Assembly: GCF_003710985.1 (NCBI RefSeq)
Contig: NZ_RHHT01000005.1
Coordinates: forward strand, 47,164 to 111,163
DNA from: Brevibacillus panacihumi
GTDB taxonomy: Bacteria; Bacillota; Bacilli; Brevibacillales; Brevibacillaceae
Direction: 5' to 3'
Length of the DNA stretch: 64,000 bases
Position numbers and translations under genes: made by a program. The first letter of the stretch is position 1. Each line of letters opens with the position of its first letter. The notes under the pieces are model-generated. The model ran no database searches, was not told the origin of the DNA, and saw nothing but the letters and a program-made list of their open reading frames with translations. Shown here one piece after another: positions 34,167 to 42,660 of this stretch.

Positions 34167-34816
34167 TGAGATGTGAAGAAGTTCAGGAGCTCCTGCCTGA
34201 TTACGCCGAGAATCTGTTGTCCGAGGTAACACAAAGACGCGTAGACCATCATATGGCGAGTTGTTACGCCTGTCGCTCGGATTATGAGCTGTGGTCAGAC
34301 AGCGGAGAGTGGATGAAGGAGGACATGGAGCAGTACCATTCCGTGACCCCGTCCCGTTCGATTGTAGACGCTGTGATGGCCAGGATCCTCTCGGAGGAAA
34401 AATGGGCGATTCCGATCGGTCGGAAAATCTTTACCGTAACGGCGAAAATGAGAAGAATGGGCGCGAGTGCCGCAGCCGTTTTGCTCATGGTCTTTACGTT
34501 TACGCTCTATTTGAATACCAGTTCTACGGAGCATGCCAATGCTTTGATGATCGATGGAGAGTTGATGGCAATGGAGACATCCAAGGCCCAGGTCATCTCT
34601 TCTTCAATGCAGACGGATGACGGCACCTATGTGGTAGAGACGCCGCCATTGTCTGCCCAGCATGATGATGCATTGCAGTACGCGACTGCGTCGATCATAC
34701 CGCTGGACGGAAAACCGGTCAGCAACGATTATGCCAAGCCTAACTACAGCATTGTCCTCAGTGTTTTTGGTATTTTAATTACAGTCTTAACAATGAGTTG
34801 GCTTACACGGGTATAA
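34163..34816 (+). CDS. Membrane anti-sigma factor with zinc (ZAS-like) domain
   Basis: The 217-residue protein starts with the zinc anti-sigma motif: HHMASCYACRSD, i.e. H-x3-C-x2-C at about residues 29-37. A central hydrophobic helix follows (about 100-117), then a low-complexity extracytoplasmic segment and a second hydrophobic helix at the C-terminus (about 195-213). It should bind the upstream sigma factor on the cytoplasmic side. ATG 34163 overlaps the sigma stop; 34166 is an equal alternative. The second C-terminal helix is less usual. A terminator follows. Confidence 0.85.
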   Translation: MMRCEEVQELLPDYAENLLSEVTQRRVDHHMASCYACRSDYELWSDSGEWMKEDMEQYHSVTPSRSIVDAVMARILSEEKWAIPIGRKIFTVTAKMRRMGASAAAVLLMVFTFTLYLNTSSTEHANALMIDGELMAMETSKAQVISSSMQTDDGTYVVETPPLSAQHDDALQYATASIIPLDGKPVSNDYAKPNYSIVLSVFGILITVLTMSWLTRV

Positions 34817-34840
34817 TGGTATATGATCAAATGAAACAGC

Positions 34841-34866
34841 AAAAGACCGTCCTCGGACGGTCTTTT
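34841..34866 (+). terminator. Terminator after the sigma/anti-sigma pair
   Basis: AAAAGACCGTCC and GGACGGTCTTTT form a near-perfect stem of up to 12 bp with a tiny loop, 24 nt after the anti-sigma stop and 33 nt before the next start. Confidence 0.82.
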
Positions 34867-34899
34867 GCCACTGTTGATCCTACATATGAGGTGAACGGA

Positions 34900-35844
34900 A
34901 TGCCGAAAAAATGGCTCTACGTCATAGACGAGGCGATCAAACGGATTGAAAATGATGAGGTAGAGCTGGGTTTGACAGCTCTGCAAAAAGTACAGGAGCA
35001 TGGAAGGGATCTACCCGAAGTCATGATGTATCTGGCGGAGGTTTGGTATCGCTTGGGCCACCTGGAGGAAGCCTCCTCGCTGCTGTCAGAAATTCTTCAG
35101 AAGAATCCCGGTATGGAGCCTTCGCTGCGTCGGGAATGCCAAATGCTGCTCGCAGAGATTGCGCTGGATTCCGGAGATTTTGAGACGGCTCAGCACTTGC
35201 TGTACGAGTGCAAGGAATCCGGTGTGGAGAGCATTCAGCTTGATTTGCTGATGGCGGACCTGTACGCGTTGCAGGATTTGGATGAAGTTGCAGTAAAATA
35301 TCTGGAGCAAGCTCGTCAGAAAGAACCGGACAACCAGGATATTTTGGCTGCCTTGGGTAATCTGTATTTCCGGATCGGCAATGACGAGGAAGCGTTGAGG
35401 CTGCTGGAACAGGCAGGAGAAGAGAGCCTGGAGCTGTTGCTCAGCAAAGGGCGTTCGCTAGCGCAGAACGGTCACTTCGAGCAGGCCTATCAGGTATTTC
35501 GGCAGGCATTGGTCTTGGACCAGTCTACAGAGGTTTTGTACGGATGCAGCCTGATGGCGTTCCACATCGGCCGCTTGGATGATGCGGTGGAGCTGGTAAA
35601 CAGACTGCTTGCGCTCGATGAGGAATACGTGGCTGCCTATCCGCTTGCTGCGGATATCTACCTGTCTCTCGGCAAAACGGAGAAAGCTATTGAGGCGCTG
35701 CAGCAATACGTGGAATTGTCAGGATTTGACCTGGATCATATCAAACGCCTCGTCGCATTGTTGACCCAAGCAGGAAGGTACGAGGAAGCGAAGGAATACC
35801 AACATCTTCTCAATCAGTGGGACGATCAATCGAACGAAGAATAG
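34900..35844 (+). CDS. ypiA: TPR-repeat protein, YpiA-like
   Basis: A 314-residue cytoplasmic protein built of tetratricopeptide repeats, used for protein-protein contacts. Repeats are clear from about residue 45 onward: EVMMYLAEVWYRLGHLEEASSLL, DILAALGNLYFRIGNDEEALRLL and AYPLAADIYLSLGKTEKAIEAL (in parts). ATG 34900 follows AGGTGA; an open frame from 34798 exists but would cross the terminator at 34841. Position after the aro genes and before the ypiF-qcr region matches B. subtilis ypiA. Partner unknown. Confidence 0.75.
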   Translation: MPKKWLYVIDEAIKRIENDEVELGLTALQKVQEHGRDLPEVMMYLAEVWYRLGHLEEASSLLSEILQKNPGMEPSLRRECQMLLAEIALDSGDFETAQHLLYECKESGVESIQLDLLMADLYALQDLDEVAVKYLEQARQKEPDNQDILAALGNLYFRIGNDEEALRLLEQAGEESLELLLSKGRSLAQNGHFEQAYQVFRQALVLDQSTEVLYGCSLMAFHIGRLDDAVELVNRLLALDEEYVAAYPLAADIYLSLGKTEKAIEALQQYVELSGFDLDHIKRLVALLTQAGRYEEAKEYQHLLNQWDDQSNEE

Positions 35845-35854
35845 CAGGGCACAA

Positions 35855-35886
35855 AAACAGGAAGTCACATCGGTGGCTTCCTGTTT
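35855..35886 (+). terminator. Terminator after the TPR gene
   Basis: AAACAGGAAG (35855-35864) pairs with CTTCCTGTTT (35877-35886), followed by an interrupted T-run. Confidence 0.75.
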
Positions 35887-35950
35887 ATTTTTCCGCATTC
35901 TGGCAAGAATGGAGCATAAACGTAAGCCAACGCAAAGAAGGGATGCGCAG

Positions 35951-37084
35951 ATGAACTTGGCTGAGATCTTGGTTTACACCGATATCCGGCAGCTCCATCA
36001 GATTGCCAACCATTATGGATGCGAATGCAACCCTCATTCCAAAAATGATCTGATCACGTCACTGCTGTCCAGTTTGCGGCATCGGTTGACAATCTCTCAG
36101 GAAGTTACGAATTTAAGCAAGGATGAGACTCACTTCATGCTGCTGCTCTTTCTCGACAAGCGAACGGTGATGTCGCTCGAAGACCTGCTGGCCAAGGCGG
36201 GGATTGCACTGGACGGAGCCAAGGAGCAAAAGCAGGCGGAAGCACGCCGCTTTGTAACACAGGCGATGAAGAGGGGCTGGATTTACCCGATCAGGAGCAA
36301 AGCAGTGGGACAGTACCAGATTCCGCTCGACATTCGCGAGCCTTATTTGCAGGCTTGGCTTGAAAAATGGCGGCAGGAGCACCACATACTGGAGCTGCAA
36401 AGCATTGATGCGTATCGGGATGAAGGAACGGCCCTGTGTGACGATATCATGCAATTTTTACAATTTCTTCAGCAGGAGCCAGTTCCCCTGACTGCTGAGG
36501 GAGGCATGTACAAGCGGCATCAACAACAGCTTTTTCAATTTTTGTTTGTAAAAGAAGAGCCGCTGCTGCCGCAAAAATGGCGGTTTGGCTACGGGCTTCA
36601 CTTTGATCTATACCCGGACCGTTTTTCGCTGTTGTATGATTTCTGCTATTACAACAAGTGGATCGAGGAGTCGGGCGGCAAGGTCGGACTTTCGGAGGCA
36701 GGCAGGGAAAGGCTGGAGCAGCAGTACGAGGACAGCCTGTACCATGATCTGATACGCTTTTGGATCAGACTCTACAAAAAACCGATTCCGAATTTGCCGA
36801 TGCTTGTGCAGTTGATTCCCATGCTGGTGTCCGGCGGATGGGTTCAACAATCCACTTTGACACAGACGTTGTTGGATTGGGTAAAGGAGTTTTATTACGA
36901 CGACTCTTTTCAGGTACTGACAAATCGGGTATGCAAGATGATGGTTCATCTCGGTTTGTTGCGTGTCGGACAAGATCAGGAAGGAAACTGGTTGTATTCA
37001 GCCACGTACGCAAGTCAGACGTGGCTGCGCAAATACAACGGCTTTGCGGAGACAACCATTCTGTTGGGCGACAGGAACGGTTAG
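35951..37084 (+). CDS. Hypothetical protein with SAP-like N-terminus
   Basis: A 377-residue soluble protein I cannot assign. Its first 45 residues (NLAEILVYTDIRQLHQIAN followed by KNDLITSLLSSL) look like a SAP-type helix-extended-helix module of the kind that binds nucleic acid or protein. The remainder is helical with winged-helix-like stretches (FVTQAMKRGWIYPIRSK, GKVGLSEAGRERLEQQ). No signal peptide or membrane helix. ATG 35951 follows GAAGGGA. It lies between the YpiA-like and IDEAL-domain genes, where B. subtilis has ypiB, but is not a YpiB. Confidence 0.6.
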   Translation: MNLAEILVYTDIRQLHQIANHYGCECNPHSKNDLITSLLSSLRHRLTISQEVTNLSKDETHFMLLLFLDKRTVMSLEDLLAKAGIALDGAKEQKQAEARRFVTQAMKRGWIYPIRSKAVGQYQIPLDIREPYLQAWLEKWRQEHHILELQSIDAYRDEGTALCDDIMQFLQFLQQEPVPLTAEGGMYKRHQQQLFQFLFVKEEPLLPQKWRFGYGLHFDLYPDRFSLLYDFCYYNKWIEESGGKVGLSEAGRERLEQQYEDSLYHDLIRFWIRLYKKPIPNLPMLVQLIPMLVSGGWVQQSTLTQTLLDWVKEFYYDDSFQVLTNRVCKMMVHLGLLRVGQDQEGNWLYSATYASQTWLRKYNGFAETTILLGDRNG

Positions 37085-37189
37085 GCCCTGCGACGGTGCA
37101 AGTCATAACGGTGGTTGCATGTAGATTGCTTGGCTGCTGCGGCTTGGCCACAGACGGCCGAATCCAGTTAGGAAAAGTGAGGGATGGGT

Positions 37190-37405
37190 ATGGAGTGGCT
37201 GAATTTCTATTCCAATGCGTATGGTACGAACAATCAAATGGTTTCGGGCTTGTTGTCCGAGATCGTGATCGACGAACAGATGCGCAGCTATCGGAAACGG
37301 GAGCTTTATAAAGAGATTGACGAAGCACTGGCAAAAAAGGACAAGGAAGTTTTTTTGCAACTTACCGGAGAGTTGAAAAAAATCATGGCCTACGAGCAGA
37401 AGTGA
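37190..37405 (+). CDS. IDEAL-domain protein
   Basis: The 71-residue product consists almost entirely of an IDEAL domain: LLSEIVIDEQMRSYRKREL followed by KEIDEALAKKDKEVFLQL (about residues 20-60). IDEAL domains occur in small Firmicute proteins (B. subtilis ComK regulator YlbO-like and YpiB proteins) but their role is poorly known. B. subtilis YpiB at this locus has a large extra N-terminal domain, absent here. ATG 37190 is favoured by GAGGG at 6 nt; ATG 37184 is an alternative. Confidence 0.75.
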   Translation: MEWLNFYSNAYGTNNQMVSGLLSEIVIDEQMRSYRKRELYKEIDEALAKKDKEVFLQLTGELKKIMAYEQK

Positions 37406-37499
37406 TGTTGCTGGAAAGAATGGCCAAGGCGGATTGCCAGTCTCGACAGATTCATGGTACGCTAACTTCCGTAAATCTACGAGAAGAGGAGCTAGAGCC

Positions 37500-37922
37500 A
37501 TGCAGTGGAATACGAATGAACTGGAGAATTGGGAGCAGCTGCGGAGCGATGTAGATACCGCGCTACTCCCTCTTTATTTGTATCGATCTGGCGCTCAGGT
37601 GCCCGACCACGTCCTGCGGATGAATTATTTATTGAACGTAGCGGCTGGAATCGAACGAAAGCTGAGGGGAAGAGTCTTATTGTTTCCGATGGTCTATCAG
37701 TTTTCAGATGAGCAGATGACGCCACGGCTTCCGGAAGGTTTTGCACATGCTGTCATTCTTCATTTTAGTGGCGACGCCATGAAGAAGACAGAAGAAAATG
37801 CGGACGCCCTCATGCTAGCGGTAGGGGATCAGGAGCTGGATTCCGCGTTGCGCTTTGAAGTCACAGTAGATGTCTTGTACCGAGAAGTGATTCGACATTG
37901 GCAGCGAAATAGCGAGCATTAG
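37500..37922 (+). CDS. ypiF: YpiF-like protein (DUF2487)
   Basis: A 140-residue cytoplasmic protein. The shape LLPLYLYRSG, LNVAAGIERKLRGRVLLFPMVYQF and the position just before qcrA match B. subtilis YpiF, a DUF2487 protein of unknown function. ATG 37500 follows GAGGAG at about 8 nt. The 216-nt gap after it contains the qcr promoter. Moderately confident in the family, not in any function. Confidence 0.7.
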   Translation: MQWNTNELENWEQLRSDVDTALLPLYLYRSGAQVPDHVLRMNYLLNVAAGIERKLRGRVLLFPMVYQFSDEQMTPRLPEGFAHAVILHFSGDAMKKTEENADALMLAVGDQELDSALRFEVTVDVLYREVIRHWQRNSEH

Positions 37923-37972
37923 AGAAAGACTTCGGGTCATACTAGTTTTTAGCAAGAGGAATAGGGCTATTT

Positions 37973-38002
37973 TTGACAAAATGGTAACAATATCTTTATT
38001 AT
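37973..38002 (+). promoter_or_regulatory. Sigma-A promoter of qcrABC
   Basis: TTGACA (37973-37978), 18 nt, TATTAT (37997-38002). The transcript would have a leader of about 130 nt before qcrA; I see no clear hairpin in it. Confidence 0.65.
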
Positions 38003-38138
38003 CAGGGGATTGAATCGGTCCTGTCCATTGGACATTCTTGACATCTGAATAGGCGTTAGCTATGATTGGGATTGACCTAGTGTATATGTATGAAAACGCC
38101 ATCGTTGCGCTATTTTACAGGATAAGGAGGGAAAAGAT

Positions 38139-38657
38139 ATGGGCGATAAACGCGAAATTTCCAGACGTACATTTCTAAACTACGCACTGATGGGAACTGG
38201 CGGGTTTCTTGCTGCAGGAATGATCACCCCAATGCTTCGCTTTGCGGTTGACCCCCTGCTCCAAGGACATACCGGAGGAGATATGGTAGCGGTCGGAAGT
38301 CCTGATGACTTCGGGCCAGACCCTAAGCGTGTTGAGTTTAAGGTACATACCAAGGACGGTTGGTATGAATCAGAGACCACACTGTCTGCTTGGATTCGTA
38401 AGCTTGAAGATGGCACGATCCTGGCTTTGTCCCCGATTTGCAAACACTTAGGCTGTACAGTTGACTGGAACACAAGCCCTGATTTTCCAAACGAGTACTT
38501 TTGTCCATGCCACATGGGCCGCTATGCAATCAACGGTGAACACATCCTGGGTACGCCGCCTACTGCATCTCTTGACGAATACGAGACTGAGATCAAAGAC
38601 GGCAAATTGTATCTGGGCGCTGTGAAAGCGAATCCTCGTGCGGGGGTGAGTGGTTAA
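38139..38657 (+). CDS. qcrA: Menaquinol-cytochrome c reductase, Rieske iron-sulfur subunit
   Basis: QcrA is the Rieske protein of the bc complex; it passes electrons from menaquinol to cytochrome c. The 172 residues have an N-terminal twin-arginine-like signal anchor (EISRRTFLNYALMG) and the 2Fe-2S ligands in CKHLGC (about 107-112) and CPCHMG (about 127-132). ATG 38139 follows AAGGAGG. First gene of the qcrABC operon; qcrB starts one base after its stop codon. Confidence 0.97.
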   Translation: MGDKREISRRTFLNYALMGTGGFLAAGMITPMLRFAVDPLLQGHTGGDMVAVGSPDDFGPDPKRVEFKVHTKDGWYESETTLSAWIRKLEDGTILALSPICKHLGCTVDWNTSPDFPNEYFCPCHMGRYAINGEHILGTPPTASLDEYETEIKDGKLYLGAVKANPRAGVSG

Positions 38658-38658
38658 G

Positions 38659-39330
38659 ATGATGCAAAAAATGTACGATTGGGTTGATGAACGACTCAAT
38701 ATCACTCCGATGTGGCGTGATTTGGCCGACCACGAGGTACCTGAGCACGTGAACCCGGCACATCATTTCTCTGCTTTTGTTTACTGCTTTGGTGGTCTTA
38801 CGTTCTTTATTACCGTTATTCAAATCTTGTCTGGCATGTTCTTGACCATGTATTACGTACCAGACATCATCAATGCGTATGAATCGGTGAAATACCTGCA
38901 AAACGAGGTTGCTTTCGGATCGATCGTTCGTGCGATGCACCACTGGGGTGCCAGCTTGGTTATCGTCATGATGTTCCTGCACACCTTGCGCGTATTCTTC
39001 ACCGGGGCTTACAAAAAACCGCGTGAGCTGAACTGGGTAGTCGGCGTACTGATTTTCTTCGTCATGCTCGGACTTGGCTTCACCGGATATCTGCTCCCGT
39101 GGGATAACACAGCATACTTCGCAACCAAGGTAGGTCTGCAAATTGCTGACTCCGTACCGTTTATTGGTCCGTATGCAAAAATGCTGCTTACGGGTGGCGA
39201 AATCGTTGGGGCCCAAACCCTGACACGTTTCTTTGCAATTCACGTATTCTTCCTGCCTGCTGGTCTGTTTGCCCTGTTGGCAGCTCACTTTGTAATGATT
39301 CGTTCGCAAGGGATCTCGGGTCCACTATAA
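38659..39330 (+). CDS. qcrB: Menaquinol-cytochrome c reductase, cytochrome b subunit
   Basis: QcrB is the cytochrome b6-type membrane subunit carrying two hemes b and the quinol sites. The 223 residues are close to B. subtilis QcrB: YDWVDERLNITPMWRDLADH, four main helices, heme histidines in VRAMHHWGASL and in the FFAIHVFFLP segment, and the ending RSQGISGPL. ATG 38659 or 38662 starts it one or four bases after the qcrA stop. Covalent heme sites cannot be confirmed by eye. Confidence 0.97.
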   Translation: MMQKMYDWVDERLNITPMWRDLADHEVPEHVNPAHHFSAFVYCFGGLTFFITVIQILSGMFLTMYYVPDIINAYESVKYLQNEVAFGSIVRAMHHWGASLVIVMMFLHTLRVFFTGAYKKPRELNWVVGVLIFFVMLGLGFTGYLLPWDNTAYFATKVGLQIADSVPFIGPYAKMLLTGGEIVGAQTLTRFFAIHVFFLPAGLFALLAAHFVMIRSQGISGPL

Positions 39331-39361
39331 AATAGTCTTCATAACATAAGGAGGAATTAGC

Positions 39362-40153
39362 ATGGCAAAACAGGATAAAGATGCTACCTTCGTTGGAGAC
39401 TCCCGAGTATCGGCGAAGCGTATCCCTAATATTTCCCCATCCTACTCTGACTTTCCGGGAAAAACCGAGCCTTTCTGGCCGAACTTCCTGTTGAAAGAGT
39501 GGATGGTTGCGGCCGTTTGCTTGGTCGGTTTCTTGATTTTGACGGTATCCCATCCGTCGCCACTGACTGACAAAGCAAACCCGAATGACACCTCTTTCCT
39601 CCCGTTGCCAGACTGGTACTTCTTGTTCCTGTATCAGTTGCTCAAGTATCCTTGGGCTGCCGGAGACTGGGTCGTCATCGGTATTATTGGTATCCCGGGT
39701 ATTGCCTTTGGCGCCCTGATGTTGGCTCCTTGGCTGGATACCGGTAAAGAACGCCGTCCATCCAAACGTCCAGTAGCAACTGGTCTGATGCTGACAGCGT
39801 TGGTCGCTATCTTCTACCTGACCTGGACTGCAAACGATCAAGCGAACCACTTGAAACACAAGAGTGGTGGCGAGGGCGGTGGCGGCACGCCTCCAGCTGC
39901 TGCGGCACCAGCTCCTGCAGATTCCAGTTTTAAAGCAGATGCAGTCTGGAAAGCGCAAGCAAGCTGCATGGGTTGCCATGGCGGCAACATGGAAGGCGGA
40001 ATGGGACCTAACCTGCAAAAAATCGGCAGCGAACTGGATGCTACCCAAATTGCCGACATCATCAAGAACGGTAAAGGTCAAATGCCACCTGGTTTGATCA
40101 AGGATGATGCAGAAATCCAAAAACTTGCTGAGTACTTGGCAAGCCTGAAATAA
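39362..40153 (+). CDS. qcrC: Menaquinol-cytochrome c reductase, fused subunit IV/cytochrome c
   Basis: QcrC fuses subunit IV of the b6f type with a C-terminal cytochrome c domain, as is typical for Bacillales. The 263-residue protein has three hydrophobic helices (about 48-66, 115-130, 140-160) including FLPLPDWYFLFLYQLLKYP, a Gly/Pro/Ala linker (about 170-190), and a single heme c site CMGCH near residue 205 with a distal GQMPPGL that supplies a methionine ligand. ATG 39362 follows AAGGAGG. A terminator follows. Confidence 0.97.
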   Translation: MAKQDKDATFVGDSRVSAKRIPNISPSYSDFPGKTEPFWPNFLLKEWMVAAVCLVGFLILTVSHPSPLTDKANPNDTSFLPLPDWYFLFLYQLLKYPWAAGDWVVIGIIGIPGIAFGALMLAPWLDTGKERRPSKRPVATGLMLTALVAIFYLTWTANDQANHLKHKSGGEGGGGTPPAAAAPAPADSSFKADAVWKAQASCMGCHGGNMEGGMGPNLQKIGSELDATQIADIIKNGKGQMPPGLIKDDAEIQKLAEYLASLK

Positions 40154-40162
40154 GCTCATAGA

Positions 40163-40195
40163 GAAAAAGCTGGCTGACGTTCGGTCAGCTTTTTC
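40163..40195 (+). terminator. Terminator of qcrABC
   Basis: GAAAAAGCTG (40163-40172) pairs with CAGCTTTTTC (40186-40195), with an inner alternative stem GCTGAC/GTCAGC. Confidence 0.8.
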
Positions 40196-40219
40196 TTTCA
40201 GCGTAAACAGCGGGAGACG

Positions 40220-40825
40220 ATGATCATGATCTGGATATGGGAGTGGTTTAGGCAATCCTTGACGAAAAGATGGTTTCTTTGGACGCTCTTGGTCGTGAAC
40301 CTGCTGGGAACCATATACGGATTTATCTGGTATGGCAATCAACTGGCAGCAACCCCTGCATTCTTGCGTCCTTTCGTCCCGGATAGCCCGACCGGTAGCG
40401 GATTGTTTACGCTCGTCCTGCTTACTTATTTGTTGGGTCGCCACGTTCCTGTTCTGGAAGCATTGGCTGGCATTACCAATTTTAAATATGGCGTGTGGGC
40501 TGTATGCATCATCGTGGCAGGGTGGGTCATGGGAAATGAACTGCGCTGGACCGATATTATGCTCATGGTCTCACATGCAGGCATGGCGATTGAATCAGTC
40601 CTGTATGCAAGGTTTTTCAAATTAAGCATCCTGCCAGTTGGGATTGCAGCACTGTGGACGTTGAATAATGATTTTCTGGATTATGTCATGAAAATTCATC
40701 CATGGCTGCCCTCTGTTCTGGAACCTTATGACGGAATAGTCGGCCTGTTCACGGTTATGCTGAGCTTACTTTCAATAGGGGTCATTTGGTTTACCAACCA
40801 GATGTTCACGAGAAACAAGGTCTAA
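40220..40825 (+). CDS. ypjA: Membrane protein YpjA (DUF1405)
   Basis: A 201-residue integral membrane protein with about six hydrophobic helices and a basic, tryptophan-rich start (IWIWEWFRQSLTKRW). Motifs LLVVNLLGTIYGFIWYGNQL and ALWTLNNDFLDY fit the DUF1405 family. It follows qcrC as ypjA does in B. subtilis. Function unknown. ATG 40220 follows GGGAGA; ATG 40226 is an alternative. Confidence 0.82.
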   Translation: MIMIWIWEWFRQSLTKRWFLWTLLVVNLLGTIYGFIWYGNQLAATPAFLRPFVPDSPTGSGLFTLVLLTYLLGRHVPVLEALAGITNFKYGVWAVCIIVAGWVMGNELRWTDIMLMVSHAGMAIESVLYARFFKLSILPVGIAALWTLNNDFLDYVMKIHPWLPSVLEPYDGIVGLFTVMLSLLSIGVIWFTNQMFTRNKV

Positions 40826-40831
40826 TCTTGT

Positions 40832-40872
40832 CCTCCTTTCCATAGTCTGTACAAGGGAAAGGAGGGTTTTTT
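40832..40872 (+). terminator. Terminator-like hairpin containing the ypjB Shine-Dalgarno
   Basis: CCTCCTTTCC (40832-40841) and GGAAAGGAGG (40856-40865) form a perfect 10-bp stem followed by G and six Ts. The right arm holds the only good ribosome binding site for ypjB (TTG 40876). Confidence 0.75.
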
Positions 40873-40875
40873 GCG

Positions 40876-41691
40876 TTGAGGAAAAACTTACGCTATCTTT
40901 CGGTCTTCCTGTTGATTGGCATTTTTCTGTCTTGGCCGATTCACAGCTTGTACATGAGATTGGACCAACCACGGGAAGAGAAGCAATTGGCTGATCTGGA
41001 CCAGATCGCACAGGAACTGCTGACGAACGTAAAAAAAGGAGATTTGGAGGGGGCAAAAGAGCGCATCGAGCGGCTGGCTGTACGCTTCCCGAATCAGCAC
41101 CTGCCAATCCAGATTCGCATCGAGACATTGAATGCTGTTACACAGTCTATCCTGGCAGCCAAGCAAAGCATTCATTCCCCGAACGTGAACGAAGAACAGA
41201 TACTTTGGCATGCAACCCGCGTTCGTGTCGCTATTGATGCTTTGAGAGAAAATCATCAACCCATGTGGCGCAGCTATTATCCCTCTTTTATGACGCAGGT
41301 GCAAAATTTGCAGCTATCTGCAGTGGAGCGGGATTTCGAGACGTTTCGTGTGCAGTTTGAGGAGAATCAACGCTTGTTTTTGGCGCTCAAACCTGCGATG
41401 AGCATCCATCTTGCTGAAGCCCAGATGCAGACCATATCCTCTGCCTACGAGCAGATTCTCAAGGAAATGCGCAAGGGCGAGAAGGACTGGCAGATCGTAC
41501 GCGAATCCTTGCGAGTTTTGAACAGCGAATTGCAGGATGCTTTTGTTGGAGGAGAAAAAAGCGCGTTTACACGTTTGATGATGCGGCCCGATTCCCCGCT
41601 GGTTATCACGACCAGCATATCTGTAGCTGTCATCATCGCACTCGCGTATGTAGCCTACCGCAAATACGAAGCTGAATTTCACTCCACGTAA
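40876..41691 (+). CDS. ypjB: Sporulation protein YpjB
   Basis: A 271-residue membrane-anchored protein: N-terminal hydrophobic signal (about 5-24), long helical extracytoplasmic part, and a C-terminal hydrophobic helix (about 243-262) followed by a basic tail. The family is linked to sporulation in Bacillales. TTG 40876 is used because the AAAGGAGG ten bases upstream is the only Shine-Dalgarno, and it lies inside a hairpin. Position after ypjA matches B. subtilis. Confidence 0.82.
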   Translation: MRKNLRYLSVFLLIGIFLSWPIHSLYMRLDQPREEKQLADLDQIAQELLTNVKKGDLEGAKERIERLAVRFPNQHLPIQIRIETLNAVTQSILAAKQSIHSPNVNEEQILWHATRVRVAIDALRENHQPMWRSYYPSFMTQVQNLQLSAVERDFETFRVQFEENQRLFLALKPAMSIHLAEAQMQTISSAYEQILKEMRKGEKDWQIVRESLRVLNSELQDAFVGGEKSAFTRLMMRPDSPLVITTSISVAVIIALAYVAYRKYEAEFHST

Positions 41692-41704
41692 ACACGACGA
41701 ATGT

Positions 41705-41739
41705 AAAAAAACCTTGCTCTTTGGCGGCAAGGTTTTTTT
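41705..41739. terminator. Bidirectional terminator between convergent genes
   Basis: AAAAAAACCTTGC (41705-41717) and GCAAGGTTTTTTT (41727-41739), 13 bp, serve ypjB (+) and the YitT-family gene (-). Confidence 0.9.
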
Positions 41740-41751
41740 GCATTCAGATGT

Positions 41752-42609
41752 TCAGTCATGGAGCGGCTTTTTGTTCTCATCGAGGGTGAAGCCTTCCCCA
41801 AGGACTTCATGCACGTCATTGACGATCAGAAAAGCATGAGGGTCTATCTCCTGGATGAAATTTTTATAGCGCATCACTTCATTGCGGCTGACGACGACGT
41901 AGACAATCTGCTTCTCGGCGCCGGAGAAGGCCCCTTTTCCGGAGAGAAGCGTAACGCCCCGGCCAAGCTCGAGAATCTGCTTGGAAATCTCTTCTGCGCG
42001 GTCGGAGATGATGGTCAATGCTTTGCCGGCGTAAGCGCCGTCCTGGAAGAAATCAATGACCCGAGCGGCAATGAAGACGGCGACCAATGTGTACATCGCG
42101 CTTTCGAGATTGAGGTAAATGAGAGATGCACAGATAACCAGGATATCGCTGAAAAAAAGGGTTCTTCCCATGCTGACACCCCAGTATTTTTGCAGCATGC
42201 GGGCGATAATGTCGACGCCCCCAGTGGTTCCCCCATAGAGAAAGATAATGCCTAGCCCAATACCTACAGCAACCCCTGCATACAACGATGCGAGCAGTCG
42301 ATCATCCATGGGCAAGGGGAGGACGCTGTCAAACACGGACAGGAAGACCGACAGGGAAACAGTCCCTAGAATCGTATAGATAAACGAGGTGCGGCCAAGG
42401 ATTTTCCACCCGAGAATGAACAGGGGAATGTTGAGGGCAAAGAATACGATCCCCTGGTCCACCGCCGGAAAAAGCAATTTGATCAAAATGCTAATGCCCG
42501 TAATGCCGCCTTCCGCTAAATGATTGGGGATGTTAAAGGAGTTAATGCCAAATCCCATAATGGCAGTACCGACAATAATGGCAATAATGCTGTCCAAACG
42601 TAATTTCAT
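41752..42609 (-). CDS. ypjC: YitT-family membrane protein (YpjC-like, DUF2179)
   Basis: A 285-residue protein with five or six N-terminal helices and a C-terminal soluble DUF2179-type domain (about 205-285: YAGKALTIISDRAEEISKQI, GRGVTLLSGKGAFSG). YitT proteins are widespread, and their transport or regulatory function is unclear. It is on the minus strand and starts at ATG 42609 after CAGGAGGACAAG. Location next to ypjB fits ypjC. A palindrome lies upstream at 42661-42675 across its possible -10. Confidence 0.82.
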   Translation of the reverse strand: MKLRLDSIIAIIVGTAIMGFGINSFNIPNHLAEGGITGISILIKLLFPAVDQGIVFFALNIPLFILGWKILGRTSFIYTILGTVSLSVFLSVFDSVLPLPMDDRLLASLYAGVAVGIGLGIIFLYGGTTGGVDIIARMLQKYWGVSMGRTLFFSDILVICASLIYLNLESAMYTLVAVFIAARVIDFFQDGAYAGKALTIISDRAEEISKQILELGRGVTLLSGKGAFSGAEKQIVYVVVSRNEVMRYKNFIQEIDPHAFLIVNDVHEVLGEGFTLDENKKPLHD

Positions 42610-42660
42610 CTTGTCCTCCTGTTGACCCGTCGAGACGGGCGCGGGCAATGTTCATTCGAG

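Noticed and set aside
34798..34899. N-terminal extension of the YpiA-like protein
   Set aside because: It would cross the terminator of the sigma/anti-sigma operon; ATG 34900 has its own SD.
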